Below the pieces are notes generated by a model. The model was not told the DNA's origin. It ran no database searches and saw nothing but the letters and a program-made list of their open reading frames with translations. From Fremontodendron californicum (taxonomy: Eukaryota; Streptophyta; Magnoliopsida; Malvales; Malvaceae): a stretch of DNA of 64,000 nt. Below are positions 1-9,990 of the stretch, piece by piece; the stretch's first letter is position 1, and the number at the start of each line of letters is the position of its first letter. Position numbers and translations under genes: made by a program. The stretch spans positions 19,147,001 through 19,211,000 of the forward strand of contig JAULJL010000028.1 in NCBI GenBank assembly GCA_030761205.1. The letters are read 5' to 3'.

Positions 1-1136
1 TGGGCCCAAATCGGATAAGAAATGGGTATTCAAAATGGCGCTAGAAGATCTCCCTAAAGAACCCTGCGGCCAGAAAAACCCTAACCGCAAATCTAAAAAA
101 AAAAGAGGCAAAAACGTGATTTTTCAGCCTCCAGGCTTACTTGTGCGGCAAGGACTTATTCTCAGGGTTTTAAAGCTCTATAAAAAAAAGAGGCAAAAAA
201 AAAGAGCCACAAACTAGACATCTTTTGGGGATACTCAAGGGATCATCATTATTCTTCTTCTTCTTCTTCTCCATTCTTTTATTTTTCTTTTTAGTTTTAT
301 GTATATATTATCCATGCTTATGTTATGCTAAACTTCTTTGGTTAAGGGTGATTTCAAAGCCCTAGACATGTTTTGTAATTGATTTTCAGATTCTATCTAT
401 CATTAATTTTCTATCAAAGTTGCTTATGTTCTTCTACAAGAATTGTTTATGATGTTGTCTTGATTTGTTTAGGTGTACAACTAGATCGATCTTGATAATT
501 ATCTATTGCTAGTTTAGGAGTCTTGATCCGTGTAATTGTCTTGATTTCCTATTCATAAGTGGCAATTTGTGATTAATGATTAAGGTCAAGTTTTCGATAA
601 TTGCAAAGTAGAACATAACCTAAGTTGAACAATCCGAGCTTATGTGTTTGTTGCTTAGATCAACCTATCTTTCTCATCATAAAGCTGTCATTAAATTGAA
701 TTTAGAGAGCTTATTCTAGGTTGTTTCATGGTTAGAGATTAAATAGAGAGCTTGTTCTATTTAACGACAAACTAAGGAAAGATTGGGATAACAGAGCTTG
801 TTGTTATCTACGGTTGTTAACTTTGATAGTTGGTTGATATTGATAGATCTGAAATTGGTTCTTAATGATGTCTAGTGGTGGAGAATGAAACCTTAACCAT
901 ATTTCTCTCATATTTGATTTCGTATTTCTTACTTGCATCTTACTGCTCTTGTTTGCTTATTTTTAAAACTATTTCAAAACCCCCTTTTCTTTTGTTTTCT
1001 TTGAACCTAAGTTATAAACTAATAAGTCATAGACTAAAACCCAATCCCTGAGGACTCGACCCTTGCTAATCACTATACTCTACAATTGATTTTTTAAGTG
1101 CAAGGTTAAATAAGATACACTCTTTTGGGTGCATCA
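1..1136 (+). mobile_element. LTR family B, 5'-truncated (element B-I 5' LTR)
   Basis: This is the 3' two thirds of a family B LTR. It enters inside U3 at the stretch beginning GGGCCCAAATCGG and runs to the canonical end GTGCATCA at 1136, six bases before the primer-binding site. The U3/R region has lost the TATAAATACC sequence seen in the other family B LTRs; an A-rich stretch lies there (about 178-200), so the promoter is probably damaged. The R-U5 part (about 340-1136) is shared with family A. Confidence 0.85.
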
Positions 1137-1142
1137 AATTTT

Positions 1143-1160
1143 TGGCGCCGTTGCCGGGGA
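1143..1160 (+). other. Primer-binding site, tRNA-Asp type (B-I)
   Basis: TGGCGCCGTTGCCGGGGA is complementary to the 3' end of plant tRNA-Asp including CCA. It lies six bases after the LTR end, where minus-strand DNA synthesis of Athila/Tat-like elements is primed. Confidence 0.9.
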
Positions 1161-1270
1161 TTGCTTTATTTAGTTTATTAGTTTATTGGTTTATTCTTAT
1201 TTTCAATTGTAATTAATTTTATTTTTCTTGTACATACAGGTTTTTGTTTTCAAATTTCAAGCAAGAAGAG

Positions 1271-2313
1271 ATGGCAGGTGCTACATCAAAACTTCAGAAC
1301 CTTCAAAACCGACTAGACAATCGCATCTCCATAGTTCAACAAGTGGCCATAAGTAAGATTCAACAATCAAGGCAGTGTGGAGTGTGCTTCATGATGGATC
1401 ATCCAACCAATTGGTGCCCATACTACCAAAAAGATAATTTTGAACCAGCCTATGATGTGGGAGAACACCCAAGCCATCAAGGGTTCCAAGGACAACAGTA
1501 TGATGCTTTCCCAAACACTTACAATGAAGGATGGTGGAATCATACTCATTAATGGCTACTCGGGAGATTATCAAGAAGTGGATCCTTATGCTAATTGCAC
1601 TAATCAATTTGTCTTCAATCAACCATGGGATCAACAACAAGATCATTTTGAGCACCACCTCAAAACTCAGGTAATTCTTTAGAAGAACTTGTCAATTTTC
1701 TTGTTATTAATACTTTTCAACTTCAACAGGAAACAAGGGAAACAAAGGCAAGTATCCAGAGTTTGGAAAGGAAAATGAGCCTATTGGCTAGTAGTACGGT
1801 GGAATTAGTAGCACAAAGATCTCAAGCACTCCCTTCCCAATCGATGATTGATCCAAAGGAGAGTGTTAGTGCCACACAACTTGAGGATGAATCAGAAAAT
1901 CCAAGGGAACCCGAGGATGAGAAAAAACTAAAGATGGATTCAACTATTGAAGATAATGAAGCTTCAATTCCGAAAGAGAGTACTTCGACACCTGAGGTAA
2001 CGTTTAAGGTTCCACTTTTTACTAATGTTTCTTCTCCACCTTTTCCTAGTAGATTTGCAAAGTTCAAGAAGGAAGAACATGTACAACACATGCCGGAAAC
2101 CTTAAACAACTTGTTTGTGGATGCCATTCAAAAAGTATCAAAATATGCTCCATTCCTCGATGAGATATGCACCACAAAGGATGATTGAATAATACTTGTA
2201 ATGGAGAATGCGTCCACTGTTGTGCAAAGAAGCTTCCTCTCAAACGCATAAATTTGGGAAATTTCATGTATGAGCCTGACAAGCCTAAAATGCCAAGAAG
2301 GGGTGTTGGTTAG
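1271..2313 (+). pseudogene. gag-derived ORF with zinc knuckle, decayed (B-I)
   Basis: This is the most complete gag-like reading frame of family B here. From the ATG at 1271 it encodes a short N-terminus and then a CX2CX4HX4C zinc knuckle (CGVC, H, C; bases about 1376-1415), which would bind RNA. The other mini-gags in the window lack this knuckle. After it comes the family-typical linker rich in Tyr, Asn and Gln. The frame breaks near 1550 through a one-base change, resumes in the same frame by about 1763, has a TGA at 2186-2188 where sister copies have GGA, and the homology ends at the shared TAG at 2311-2313. It is not translatable as one protein. It looks older than the intact mini-gags. 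Confidence 0.75.
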
Positions 2314-4007
2314 GTTAGACAACTTAAATCAAGTACTAATTGGGAAGGCAGCCCAATTAATGAAGAAATTACCAACCTGCCATACTCAGATTTGCTTTCT
2401 TTTCCTTTTTCTTTTATTGTTTTTATTGTTTTTATTTATTTATTTTTATGTTTATTTGTTAATTATTTGTTTAGTATTTTAGGATTATTTAGGTTGCATG
2501 AGTTTGTTTTGTTTTGAGTCTTAGTTGTTCCTATTCTTATGTTATTAGTTCTTTTCTCTTACACATGATTCTTTCATTTGGGTTAATATCATTACATTGA
2601 GGACAATGTAAGAATTAAGTGTGGGGGGAAGGATTTAGGATTTCTTTTATTTTTGTCTATTTTTTTTTTGTGAATCTTTAATATTATTATTATTATTATT
2701 ATTATTTTTAGTGTGTTTTAGTTCCTTTTTAATACAATGATGAGATATGAATTGCGTAGGTCTAAACTGGTTATTAGTGAGAAGATTTTCTTGAGAATTA
2801 AGCTTACTAATTTTTATGAGCCAATATTGATATGATATGTTGATTGAGAAAGAAGCATGTTTAGACTTGATATTGACTTGTATAATCATCCTTCTGAGTT
2901 TTTGAGCCTATATGATTGATGCATTATACATATCAATCTAATTTCTTTCTTGAGTGCTCTTATGATTACATGATTCTCTAGAACTTGCTTTAAACCGTTT
3001 GAGACTATATTGATACATGTGATAACATGAATATGATAGAGGCATTAGGATTATAACCAGAGCCAAACAGCCATCCATTATTAATGTTCCAAGAGAACAT
3101 CCCCACTAGTGAGCCAATTTGAGCCTACATTAAATATGCTATTTTATTGGTAACCACAACTTACACCTAGCCTAAATATACTTATATCCTTACCCTTGTT
3201 CTAAAGATGAATTAGCATGTTTTGAGACATGTTGCAAAGACAAGGAAGATCTATTGAAAATTTGGGTTAGAAACAAGAAATAAGTGTGGGGGAAAAGAAA
3301 AGAAAAGTCAAGAGAAAAAGAAAGGGAATATTGGCAAAAAAATTCCTATGTGAAAAAAAAATGAAAAAAAAAAATATATATATATATATATATGAATCAT
3401 CTCTTCAATTTGTGGAAAAAGAAAAAGATGTTACAAAGTTGTTTAGAATGAAGAAAAGGCCCAACATGAATATTCGGCCTATGTGATTATGCACTTGTAA
3501 AGAGTTTTGAGAAGTTTCTTTGTATGAATCTTATTATGTCTCTAAACTCTATAAAATCTTTGGAACTTTTGTAATATCCTTTATCTTTTATTCTTTAGCC
3601 ACATTACAACCCTTTGGCCCCATTACAACCTTGATTAAAGACCTCTTGATTCATGAAGTTGCATGATCTAAGTAGTGGAGAATAGGTGGACAAGCAAGCA
3701 TATGGTAGAAGTGTTTTCATGAGATTGATTGAGTGTAAACACTTTACCACTACTTTAAAGAGTGAAAATCAGGAGAGTATCCCATGTGAGAAGTTGAGAT
3801 TAAGTTTGAATATGTAATATTTTGATTGAAATATGTTATGTTAATATTGGCTTAACTCAAACTATTTACATTCAAGCAAGATTTTTTTTGTGAATTTCTT
3901 TAACCTATTGATTAGTTTATAAGACTTGTCCAATGATTATCTCTAATTTATATTGGAAGGATTAGTTGTAATTATTATTATTATTATTAGTTGTAATTAT
4001 TATTATT
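2314..4007 (+). mobile_element. Non-coding spacer of B-I
   Basis: No gene is seen here. The spacer has a perfect 8-bp stem with an AGGA loop (2592-2611) followed by a TAAGTGTGGGGGG tract, a second G-tract near 3280, an ATT microsatellite (about 2683-2706), a TA run (about 3376-3393), and ATT repeats at 3970-4005 where it breaks into an inverted copy. It is homologous to the spacers downstream of the other mini-gags. Confidence 0.7.
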
Positions 4008-5040
4008 ACAAAACAAATTCATGCAACCTAAATAATCCTAAAATACTAAACAAATAATTAACAAATAAACATAAAAATAAATAAATAAAAATAATAAAAG
4101 AAAAGGAAAAGAAAAGAAAGCAAATCTGAGTATGGCAGGTTAGTAATTTCTTCATTAATTGGGCTGCCTTCCCAATTAGTACTTGATTAAAGTTGTCCAA
4201 CCTAACCAACACCCATTCTTGATTTTTTAGGCTTGTTAGGCTCATACATGAAACTTTCCAAATTTGAGCGTTTGCTAGGAAGCTTTCTTTGCACAAAAGT
4301 GGATGCATTCTCCATTACAAGTATTATTCCATCATCCTTTGTGGTGCATATCTCATCGAGGAATGGAGCATATTTTGATACTTGTTGAATGGCATCCACA
4401 AACAAGTTGTTTAAGGTTTCCGGCATGTGTTGTTCATGTTCCCCCTCCTTGAACTTTGTGAATCTACTAGGAAAAGGTGGAGAAGAAACATTAGTAAAAA
4501 TTGGAATCTTAAACGTTACCTCAGGTGCCGAAATACTCTTATTTGGATATGTGGCTTCATTATCCTCAAGAATAGAATCCATCTCTATTTTGTCTCATCC
4601 TTATCTTGTTCCTCATTCCTCAAGGTCACAATAGTAGCATTCTCTTTTGGGTTAATCATCGTTTGGGTAGGGAGTTCTTCAGATCTTTGTGCTACCCATC
4701 CCACCATACTACTTGCCAATTGGCTCATTTGCTTTTCCAAACTCTGGATGCTTGCCCTTGTTTCCTGTTGAAATTGCAAAGTATCAGTAACAAGAGAATA
4801 GACAAGATCTTCTAAAGAAGTACCTGAGTTTTGAGTCATATGTGATGGCTGAAAAAGATCTGGTTCTTGAGACCATGATTGATTGAAGCTAGATGGATGA
4901 GTGTAATTGGCATAAGGATCTACTTCTTGGAAATTTTTTGAGTAGCCATAATTAGTATGATCCCACCATCCCTCATGGTAAGTGTTTGAGTAATGATCAT
5001 GCGGTTGGTCTTGGAACCCTTGATGGCCTTGACATCCTCC
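4008..5040 (-). pseudogene. Inverted spacer plus mini-gag C-terminal fragment
   Basis: On the minus strand, 5040-4202 encodes most of the mini-gag, ending at the shared TAG (4202-4204), with the start of the spacer beyond it. It is nearly identical to 29884-30915 in element B-III. One base is missing near 4583, which splits the frame in two. The N-terminus ends abruptly at 5040, where an oppositely oriented gag copy begins, so this is a rearranged fragment and not a functional gene. Confidence 0.75.
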
Positions 5041-5866
5041 CCAGTTCAACAATTGGCCATGGGAGGATGTCAAGGCCATCAAGTGTTCCAAGATCAACAG
5101 TATGATCATTACTCAAACACTTACCATGAGGGATGGTGGGATCATACTAATTATGGCTACTCGAAAAATTACCAAGAAGTAGATCCTTATGCCAATTACA
5201 CTCATCCATCTAGCTTCAATCAATCATGGTCTCAAGAACCAGATCTTTTTCAACTACCACATATGACTCAAAACTCAGGTACTTCTTTAGAAGATCTTGT
5301 CTATTCTCTTGTTACTGATTCCTTGCAATTTCAACAGGAAACAAGGGCAAGCATCCAGAGTTTGGAAAAGCAAATGAGCCAATTGGCTAGTAGTATGGTG
5401 GGATGGGTAGCACAAAGATCTGAAGAACTCCCAGCCCAAACGATGGTTAACCCAAAGGAGAATGCTACTATTGTTACCTTGAAGAATGAGGAACAAGATG
5501 AGGATGAAACAAAATTAGAGATGGATTCTATTCTTGAGGATAATGAAGCCAAAGATCCAAATAAGAGTATTTCGGCACCTGAGGTAACGTTTAAGGTTTC
5601 ACTTTTTACTAATGTTTCTTCTCCACCTTTTCCTAGTAGATTTGCAAAGTTCAAGGAGGAAGAACATGAACAACACATGCCGGAAACCTTAAACAACTTG
5701 TTTGTGGAGGTCATTCAACAAGTATCAAAATATGCTCCATTCCTCGATGACATATGCACCACAAAGGATGATGGAATAATACTTGTAATGGAGAATGCAT
5801 CCACTGTTGTGCAAAGAAAGCTTCCTCTCAAACGCATAAATTTGGGAAATTTCATGTATGAGCCTG

Positions 5867-7923
5867 TGATGCACCCAAAAGAGTGTATCTTATTTAACCT
5901 TGCACTAAAAAGATAAATTGTAAGTATAGTAGTTAGCAAGGGTCGAGTCCTCAGGGATTGGGTTTTAGTTTATAAGTTAATAGTTTAAAACTTAAATTCA
6001 AGAACAATAAAAGAAAATGGGTTTTTGAAGCCAGATTTAAACTAAAGTAAATAATAAGAAAAAGATGCAAGGCGGTATAACCAGCCAATAAAAATATATA
6101 TACTAAATTAGGCGGTATAACCAGCCAATAAAAATATATATACTAAATTAGGCGGTATAACCAGCCAATAAAAATAAAACAAAGTTAATATACAAATTAG
6201 GCGGTATAACCAGCCAATAAAAATAAATATAAAAAATAAGCAAACTAAAAGTAAGAAAACAAATAAGTAAGAAGAATCAAATATGAAAAATATGGTTAAG
6301 GTTTCATTCTCCACCACTAGACATCATTAAGAATCAATTTCAGATCTATCAATATCAACCAACTATCAAAGTTAACAACCGTAGATAACAACAAGCTCTG
6401 TTATCCCAATCTTTCCTTAGTTTGTCGTTAAATAGAACAAGCTCTCTATTTAATCTCTAACCATTAAACAACCTAGAATAAGCTCTCTAAATTCAATTTA
6501 ATGGCAGCTTTATGATGAGAAAGATAGGTTGATCTAAGCAACAAACACATAAGCTCGGATTGTTCAACTTAGGTTATGTTCCACTTTGCAATTATTGAAA
6601 ACTTGACCATAATCATTAATCACAAATTGCCACTTATGAATAGGAAATCAAGACAACTACACGGATCAAGACTCCTAAACTAGCAATAGATAATTATCAA
6701 GATCTATCTAGTTGTACACCTAAATAAATCAAGACAACATCATGAACAATTCTTGTAGAAGAACATAAGCAACTTTGATAGAAAATTAATGATAGATAGA
6801 ATCTAAAAATCAATCACAAAACATGTCTAGGGCTTTGAAATCACCCTTAACCAAATAGAAGTTTAGCCTAGCATAGGCATCATAAACATAAAATTAAATA
6901 GAATCTAAGAAGAAAATAAAAGAAAGAAAGAAGAAGAAGAAGAATATTAATTATCCAACCTCTTGCTCTTTCTAAAGAAAAAGAAAACTAGAGAAAAGAA
7001 AGAAGAAGAAAACTTAGAGAATTTTATTACAATGGCTAATATCCTACCTATGTACAATATGATCCTCTACAATCATCCAAGGCCCTCTATTTATACACAT
7101 TTTGGAAGGCTAAATGACAAGAGACAAGCTTTACAAATTTCAAAGGTAGGTATAATAGGTGGGTGAATTTTTCTAACAATTTTCGTCATATTGTATGACA
7201 ATTTTGATCAGCCAACTTGATGGTCGATTTCGTCAATGTTGCATGCCTGATCTGATCACATGGTCTTCTAGAAAAAGGTTCCCCTATCAGTTACGGATCC
7301 ATAGCCGTTGGAATCAGCTCATTTGCTGATGTGGATAAGCAGATATGGGCAAAATACGAAAACATGTCAGCACAGACGTCATTGCACATCAGCCAACTTG
7401 ATGGTCGATTTCGTCAATATTAGAGGCATGATCTGATCATATGGTCTTCTAGACAAAGGTTCCCGTATCAGTTACGGATCCATAGCCATTAGAATCAGCT
7501 CATTTTCTGATGTGGATAAGCAGATATGGGCAAAATACGAAAACAGGTCAGCACAGACGTCATTGCACATCAGCCAACTTGATGGTCGATTTCGCTAGGG
7601 AAAACGACTCCGTTTCAAGAAGTATAAAACATGAAAAAGATAGATATGCCTCTTAGCTTTGCACGGCTACAAATTTCAGCCTTATTGCTTCAGTGAAACT
7701 CCAGATATAGCTGATCTGGCAAAATGTGTCGGAACTGGAACTGAACTGGATTTGCCCTTAATTCTAGTAATCTGAAATCACTCAAAGAAACTTGTGAAAA
7801 ACACCAAATTACATAAAAATATAAAAGATCATAAACACAATTAGACTAAACAATAATAACTCGTATTTGACATAAAACAATAATAAAACATAACTAAAAA
7901 CTATATAATTATACGAGTTATCA
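5867..7923 (-). mobile_element. Solo LTR, family A (Solo-1)
   Basis: A 2057-bp LTR running TGATGCACCC ... CGAGTTATCA on the plus strand, so it is minus oriented. It is flanked by the 5-bp duplication GCCTG (5862-5866 and 7924-7928). No internal sequence remains, which indicates LTR-LTR recombination. It carries four minisatellite units (from 6071) and two copies of an about 190-bp U3 segment (about 7205-7590). Confidence 0.92.
6071..6225 (-). repeat. 40-bp LTR minisatellite, 4 units
   Basis: Units start at 6071, 6111, 6151 and 6200. Each begins GGCGGTATAACCAGCCAATA, followed by an A/T-rich tail; the last spacing is 49 bp because of a variant tail. The same array, with different unit counts, is in every complete family A LTR and in no family B LTR. 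Confidence 0.9.
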
Positions 7924-7963
7924 GCCTGACAAGCCTAAAATGCCAAGAAGGGGTGTTGGTTAG

Positions 7964-8439
7964 GTTCAAAACACTAAATCAAGTGCTAATTGGGGGAGGC
8001 AGCCTAATTAGTGAAAGCATTGCCAAACTGCCATCCTCAGATTTGCTCTCTTTTTCTTATGTTTCTTTGCTAATTGTGTTTAGTGTTTCTAAGTTCATTT
8101 AGGCTGCATAAATTTATTTTGTTTATTAGTTCTTTTCACTTACTCATGATTCTTTAATTTGGGATTAATAGCATTACATTAATGACAATGTAAGAATTAT
8201 GTGTGGGGGGAAGAATTTAGGATTTTATTTAGAGTGTTTTGTTTTTGAGTCTTTTTATGTTGTTTTTCTTTCTGATCCTTGTTTTGAAAATAACTAGATG
8301 TAAATATAATTTTTTAACCGCGGTTAAACGGCGGATAACGGTACTCCGTGATTATTTAAGTCGGTTCCATCAGCTACCCACAAAACTGATATTGTATATA
8401 AATTTCTCTTTCAATTTCTCTTTCATTTTTTTTTTCAGG
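7964..8439 (+). promoter_or_regulatory. Leader of the captured cassette: stem-loop, G-tract, GGTTAA palindrome, TATA box, acceptor-like site (A-I)
   Basis: This lies between the mini-gag stop and the CRP start. It holds an inverted repeat TTACATT/AATGTAA (8174-8193) followed by GTGTGGGGGG (8201-8210), and a 16-bp perfect palindrome of two GGTTAA boxes (8313-8328). Further on are a TATA-like TATATAAATT (8395-8404) and a long pyrimidine run ending TTTTTCAGG directly before the ATG at 8440. The last resembles a plant 3' splice site. Promoter and splicing roles are inferred from sequence only. Confidence 0.5.
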
Positions 8440-8978
8440 ATGGATGATATTCTCACACGATTGCAGAAACGATTTCCTCCTTTTCCTTGAAATATTTTAC
8501 TGAAGCTTATACCAAGTTCGATTTGAAAGATTAAGAATGCTTATGCACAAAGGGATTCCTGAAGACATACGTTGGATAATTGAAGCCAAGGTACGTGAAG
8601 ATGAATATCTTCCTGTTTTGCATTTACCAGGTACAGGTAGAAGCACTTTTGCAAAGAAGCGACGAGCAAAGCGCATGAGTTCAAAACTGCCACAAATGTG
8701 CACGATGGACGTGTAACGGTAAATGTCGTTCTATTGGGATTCCGTCCTCTAATCGAGATGATAAAATTGAATTCATTAAGGATGGACTGAGTAAGGAGAA
8801 TTTGGGTAATATCCAACTTTCTCTTGAGACGCATCCTAGTGGAGACGTACAAAGAGAAATTCTTGATTTATGGCCGCAATTCCAAAGGGAATGGCAACAT
8901 CTTGGGAATCTGATGTTAAAAGACCCTGTTTGCCAGCTTGTAAGAAAACTGGATGGGAAGCATATCCTCGACTCATAG
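8440..8978 (+). pseudogene. CRP gene, carlavirus NABP-like, inactivated (A-I)
   Basis: A decayed copy of the 178-codon CRP gene that is intact at 18142-18678. Against that copy it has a CGA-to-TGA nonsense change at codon 17 (8488-8490) and two one-base insertions (near 8509 and in the run near 8682), giving 539 instead of 537 bases. The basic stretch and the cysteines are still recognisable in the shifted frames. The LOG gene downstream in the same element is intact. Confidence 0.75.
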
Positions 8979-9342
8979 AAGGCGTTTAAGCCGTTTCTGG
9001 ACGTAAAACCAGAGGAAGATGTGAGCCACAATCACAACTACAATAAATGACTTCTCAGCTTTTGGTTTGATTTGCAATAACTTTATTTTGGTTTAATTTA
9101 CGTGTTGTTCGATTTGTGTAATTATTCTCGTTTTTTTTTATTTGTCTTTTACGGTTGATTTTTTCTTCTCTTTTTGATTTTCTTCCTGAAATCACGTAAA
9201 AATCTTTTGTTAGGTTAACATTTTCTTCTGACAGGTCAGATACACTTTCGGCGACATTATTACTCTTGTCTGATTCACTACTCAGTCCTCTATATATTAC
9301 ACCATGTACTCATTCTCTTTCAGGCACTCGAAGAAAAAAAAA
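8979..9342 (+). promoter_or_regulatory. CRP-LOG intergenic region with TATA-like box (A-I)
   Basis: This 364-bp region is conserved in all full cassettes. It has TATATATTA at 9291-9299, 44 bases before the LOG ATG, and two pyrimidine-plus-CAG strings that look like splice acceptors (TTCTGACAG near 9235 and CTCTTTCAG near 9323). In some copies the LOG frame is open upstream (an ATG at 9304 here), but the extension is a short Lys-rich tail whose length varies with an A-run, so it is unlikely to be the real start. Confidence 0.5.
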
Positions 9343-9990
9343 ATGGAAAGTACTTCATCCCAGCGCATTAAAAAAATTTGTGTCTTTGGAGGTGCTTATC
9401 CAGGGAAAAATAACATATTCGCTGATGAAGCCATAAGAGTTGAAGTAATACTTGCCCAACAAAAGATCCACTTGATTTATGGAGGCGGTAGTACGGGTTT
9501 AATGGGAGCAGTCGCTACAGCAGCACACGCCGGAGGAAGTCCAGTTCTAGGAATCGTGCCAAAACTATTCACAAGTTTTTGTGGACCTACCTTGGGTAAG
9601 GAAATACAAGTCTGGAGTATCCCTAAACGGATGACAATCATGTACCATTCTGCCGATGCATTCATTGCTTTACCAGGAGGTCTGGGTACATTGGAAGAAA
9701 TAGCTTGCGTGGCTTCTTGGTCATCTTTGGTCACAAATAAGAAACCCATTGGTTTGCTTAATATTAATGGTTATTTTAGTAATTTGCTTTCATATTTAGA
9801 TAATGCTGTGGAAAATGGATTCATGTTTTCAGAGGCAAGGAGAACCATAATTTCTGCTACAACCATTGAAGATTTACTCAAAAAGCTCCAAGCTTATGAG
9901 TGTTTATCTGCTACGGTTGTTTCGCAAACGCTCGGAAAAAGAAAAAGAGATATGGACGAGCAAGGAGTGGATTGCACTTTGTCTTTGTGA
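9343..9990 (+). CDS. LOG-like: LOG-family cytokinin riboside 5'-monophosphate phosphoribohydrolase, retrotransposon-borne (A-I)
   Basis: 215-aa protein of the LOG (TIGR00730 / 'lysine decarboxylase-like') family. These enzymes cleave cytokinin nucleotides such as iP- or tZ-riboside 5'-monophosphate to the free, active base plus ribose 5-phosphate, usually in cytosol and nucleus. Visible motifs are the Rossmann-type N-terminus KKICVFGGAYPG (10-21), GGGSTGLMG (47-55), a conserved Arg at 96 in the PxR context, and the signature PGGLGTLEE (111-119) with the expected catalytic Glu. The length matches plant LOGs (about 210-220 aa). The C-terminus has a basic GKRKRD (198-203), possibly nuclear-localising. 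There are no introns, although plant LOG genes normally have several, which suggests retro-capture. Changes private to this copy include E34, H43 and K95. I chose the ATG at 9343 because all copies share MESTSSQ. Upstream is the CRP pseudogene; downstream is the retroelement spacer. Confidence 0.88.
   Translation: MESTSSQRIKKICVFGGAYPGKNNIFADEAIRVEVILAQQKIHLIYGGGSTGLMGAVATAAHAGGSPVLGIVPKLFTSFCGPTLGKEIQVWSIPKRMTIMYHSADAFIALPGGLGTLEEIACVASWSSLVTNKKPIGLLNINGYFSNLLSYLDNAVENGFMFSEARRTIISATTIEDLLKKLQAYECLSATVVSQTLGKRKRDMDEQGVDCTLSL

Larger units (their letters stand above)
5041..7963 (+). pseudogene. mini-gag of element A-I, interrupted by a solo LTR
   Basis: The gag-derived frame runs from 5041 to 5866, is cut by a 2057-bp solo LTR plus a 5-bp duplication, and resumes at 7929 up to TAG 7961-7963. 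The first about 25 codons (MELSNLTLEELV in other copies) are absent because A-I begins at an inversion junction. The remaining protein keeps the Tyr/Asn-rich linker, a short coiled-coil-like stretch (IQSLEKQMSQLAS) and the PFPSRF motif. It is inactive as a single ORF. Confidence 0.8.

Noticed and set aside
3376..3394. TA run and other A/T microsatellites (2683-2706, 33945-33965, 60539-60566)
   Set aside because: Ordinary simple repeats in AT-rich spacers; no sign of function.
6071..6225. CRISPR-like array (40-bp repeats)
   Set aside because: Contiguous tandem units without unique spacers, inside a plant LTR.
9304..9342. Upstream in-frame ATG giving LOG a MYSFSFRHSKKKK extension
   Set aside because: The extension crosses an A-run of varying length and is out of frame or absent in A-III; MESTSSQ is the start common to all copies.
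9477..9749. 90-aa antisense ORF over LOG (repeated in all copies)
   Set aside because: Shadow of the well-supported LOG frame on the other strand.
9343..9990. Bacterial contamination as the source of LOG
   Set aside because: Copies are embedded in five different retrotransposon insertions with shared junctions and plant-type AT-rich flanks.
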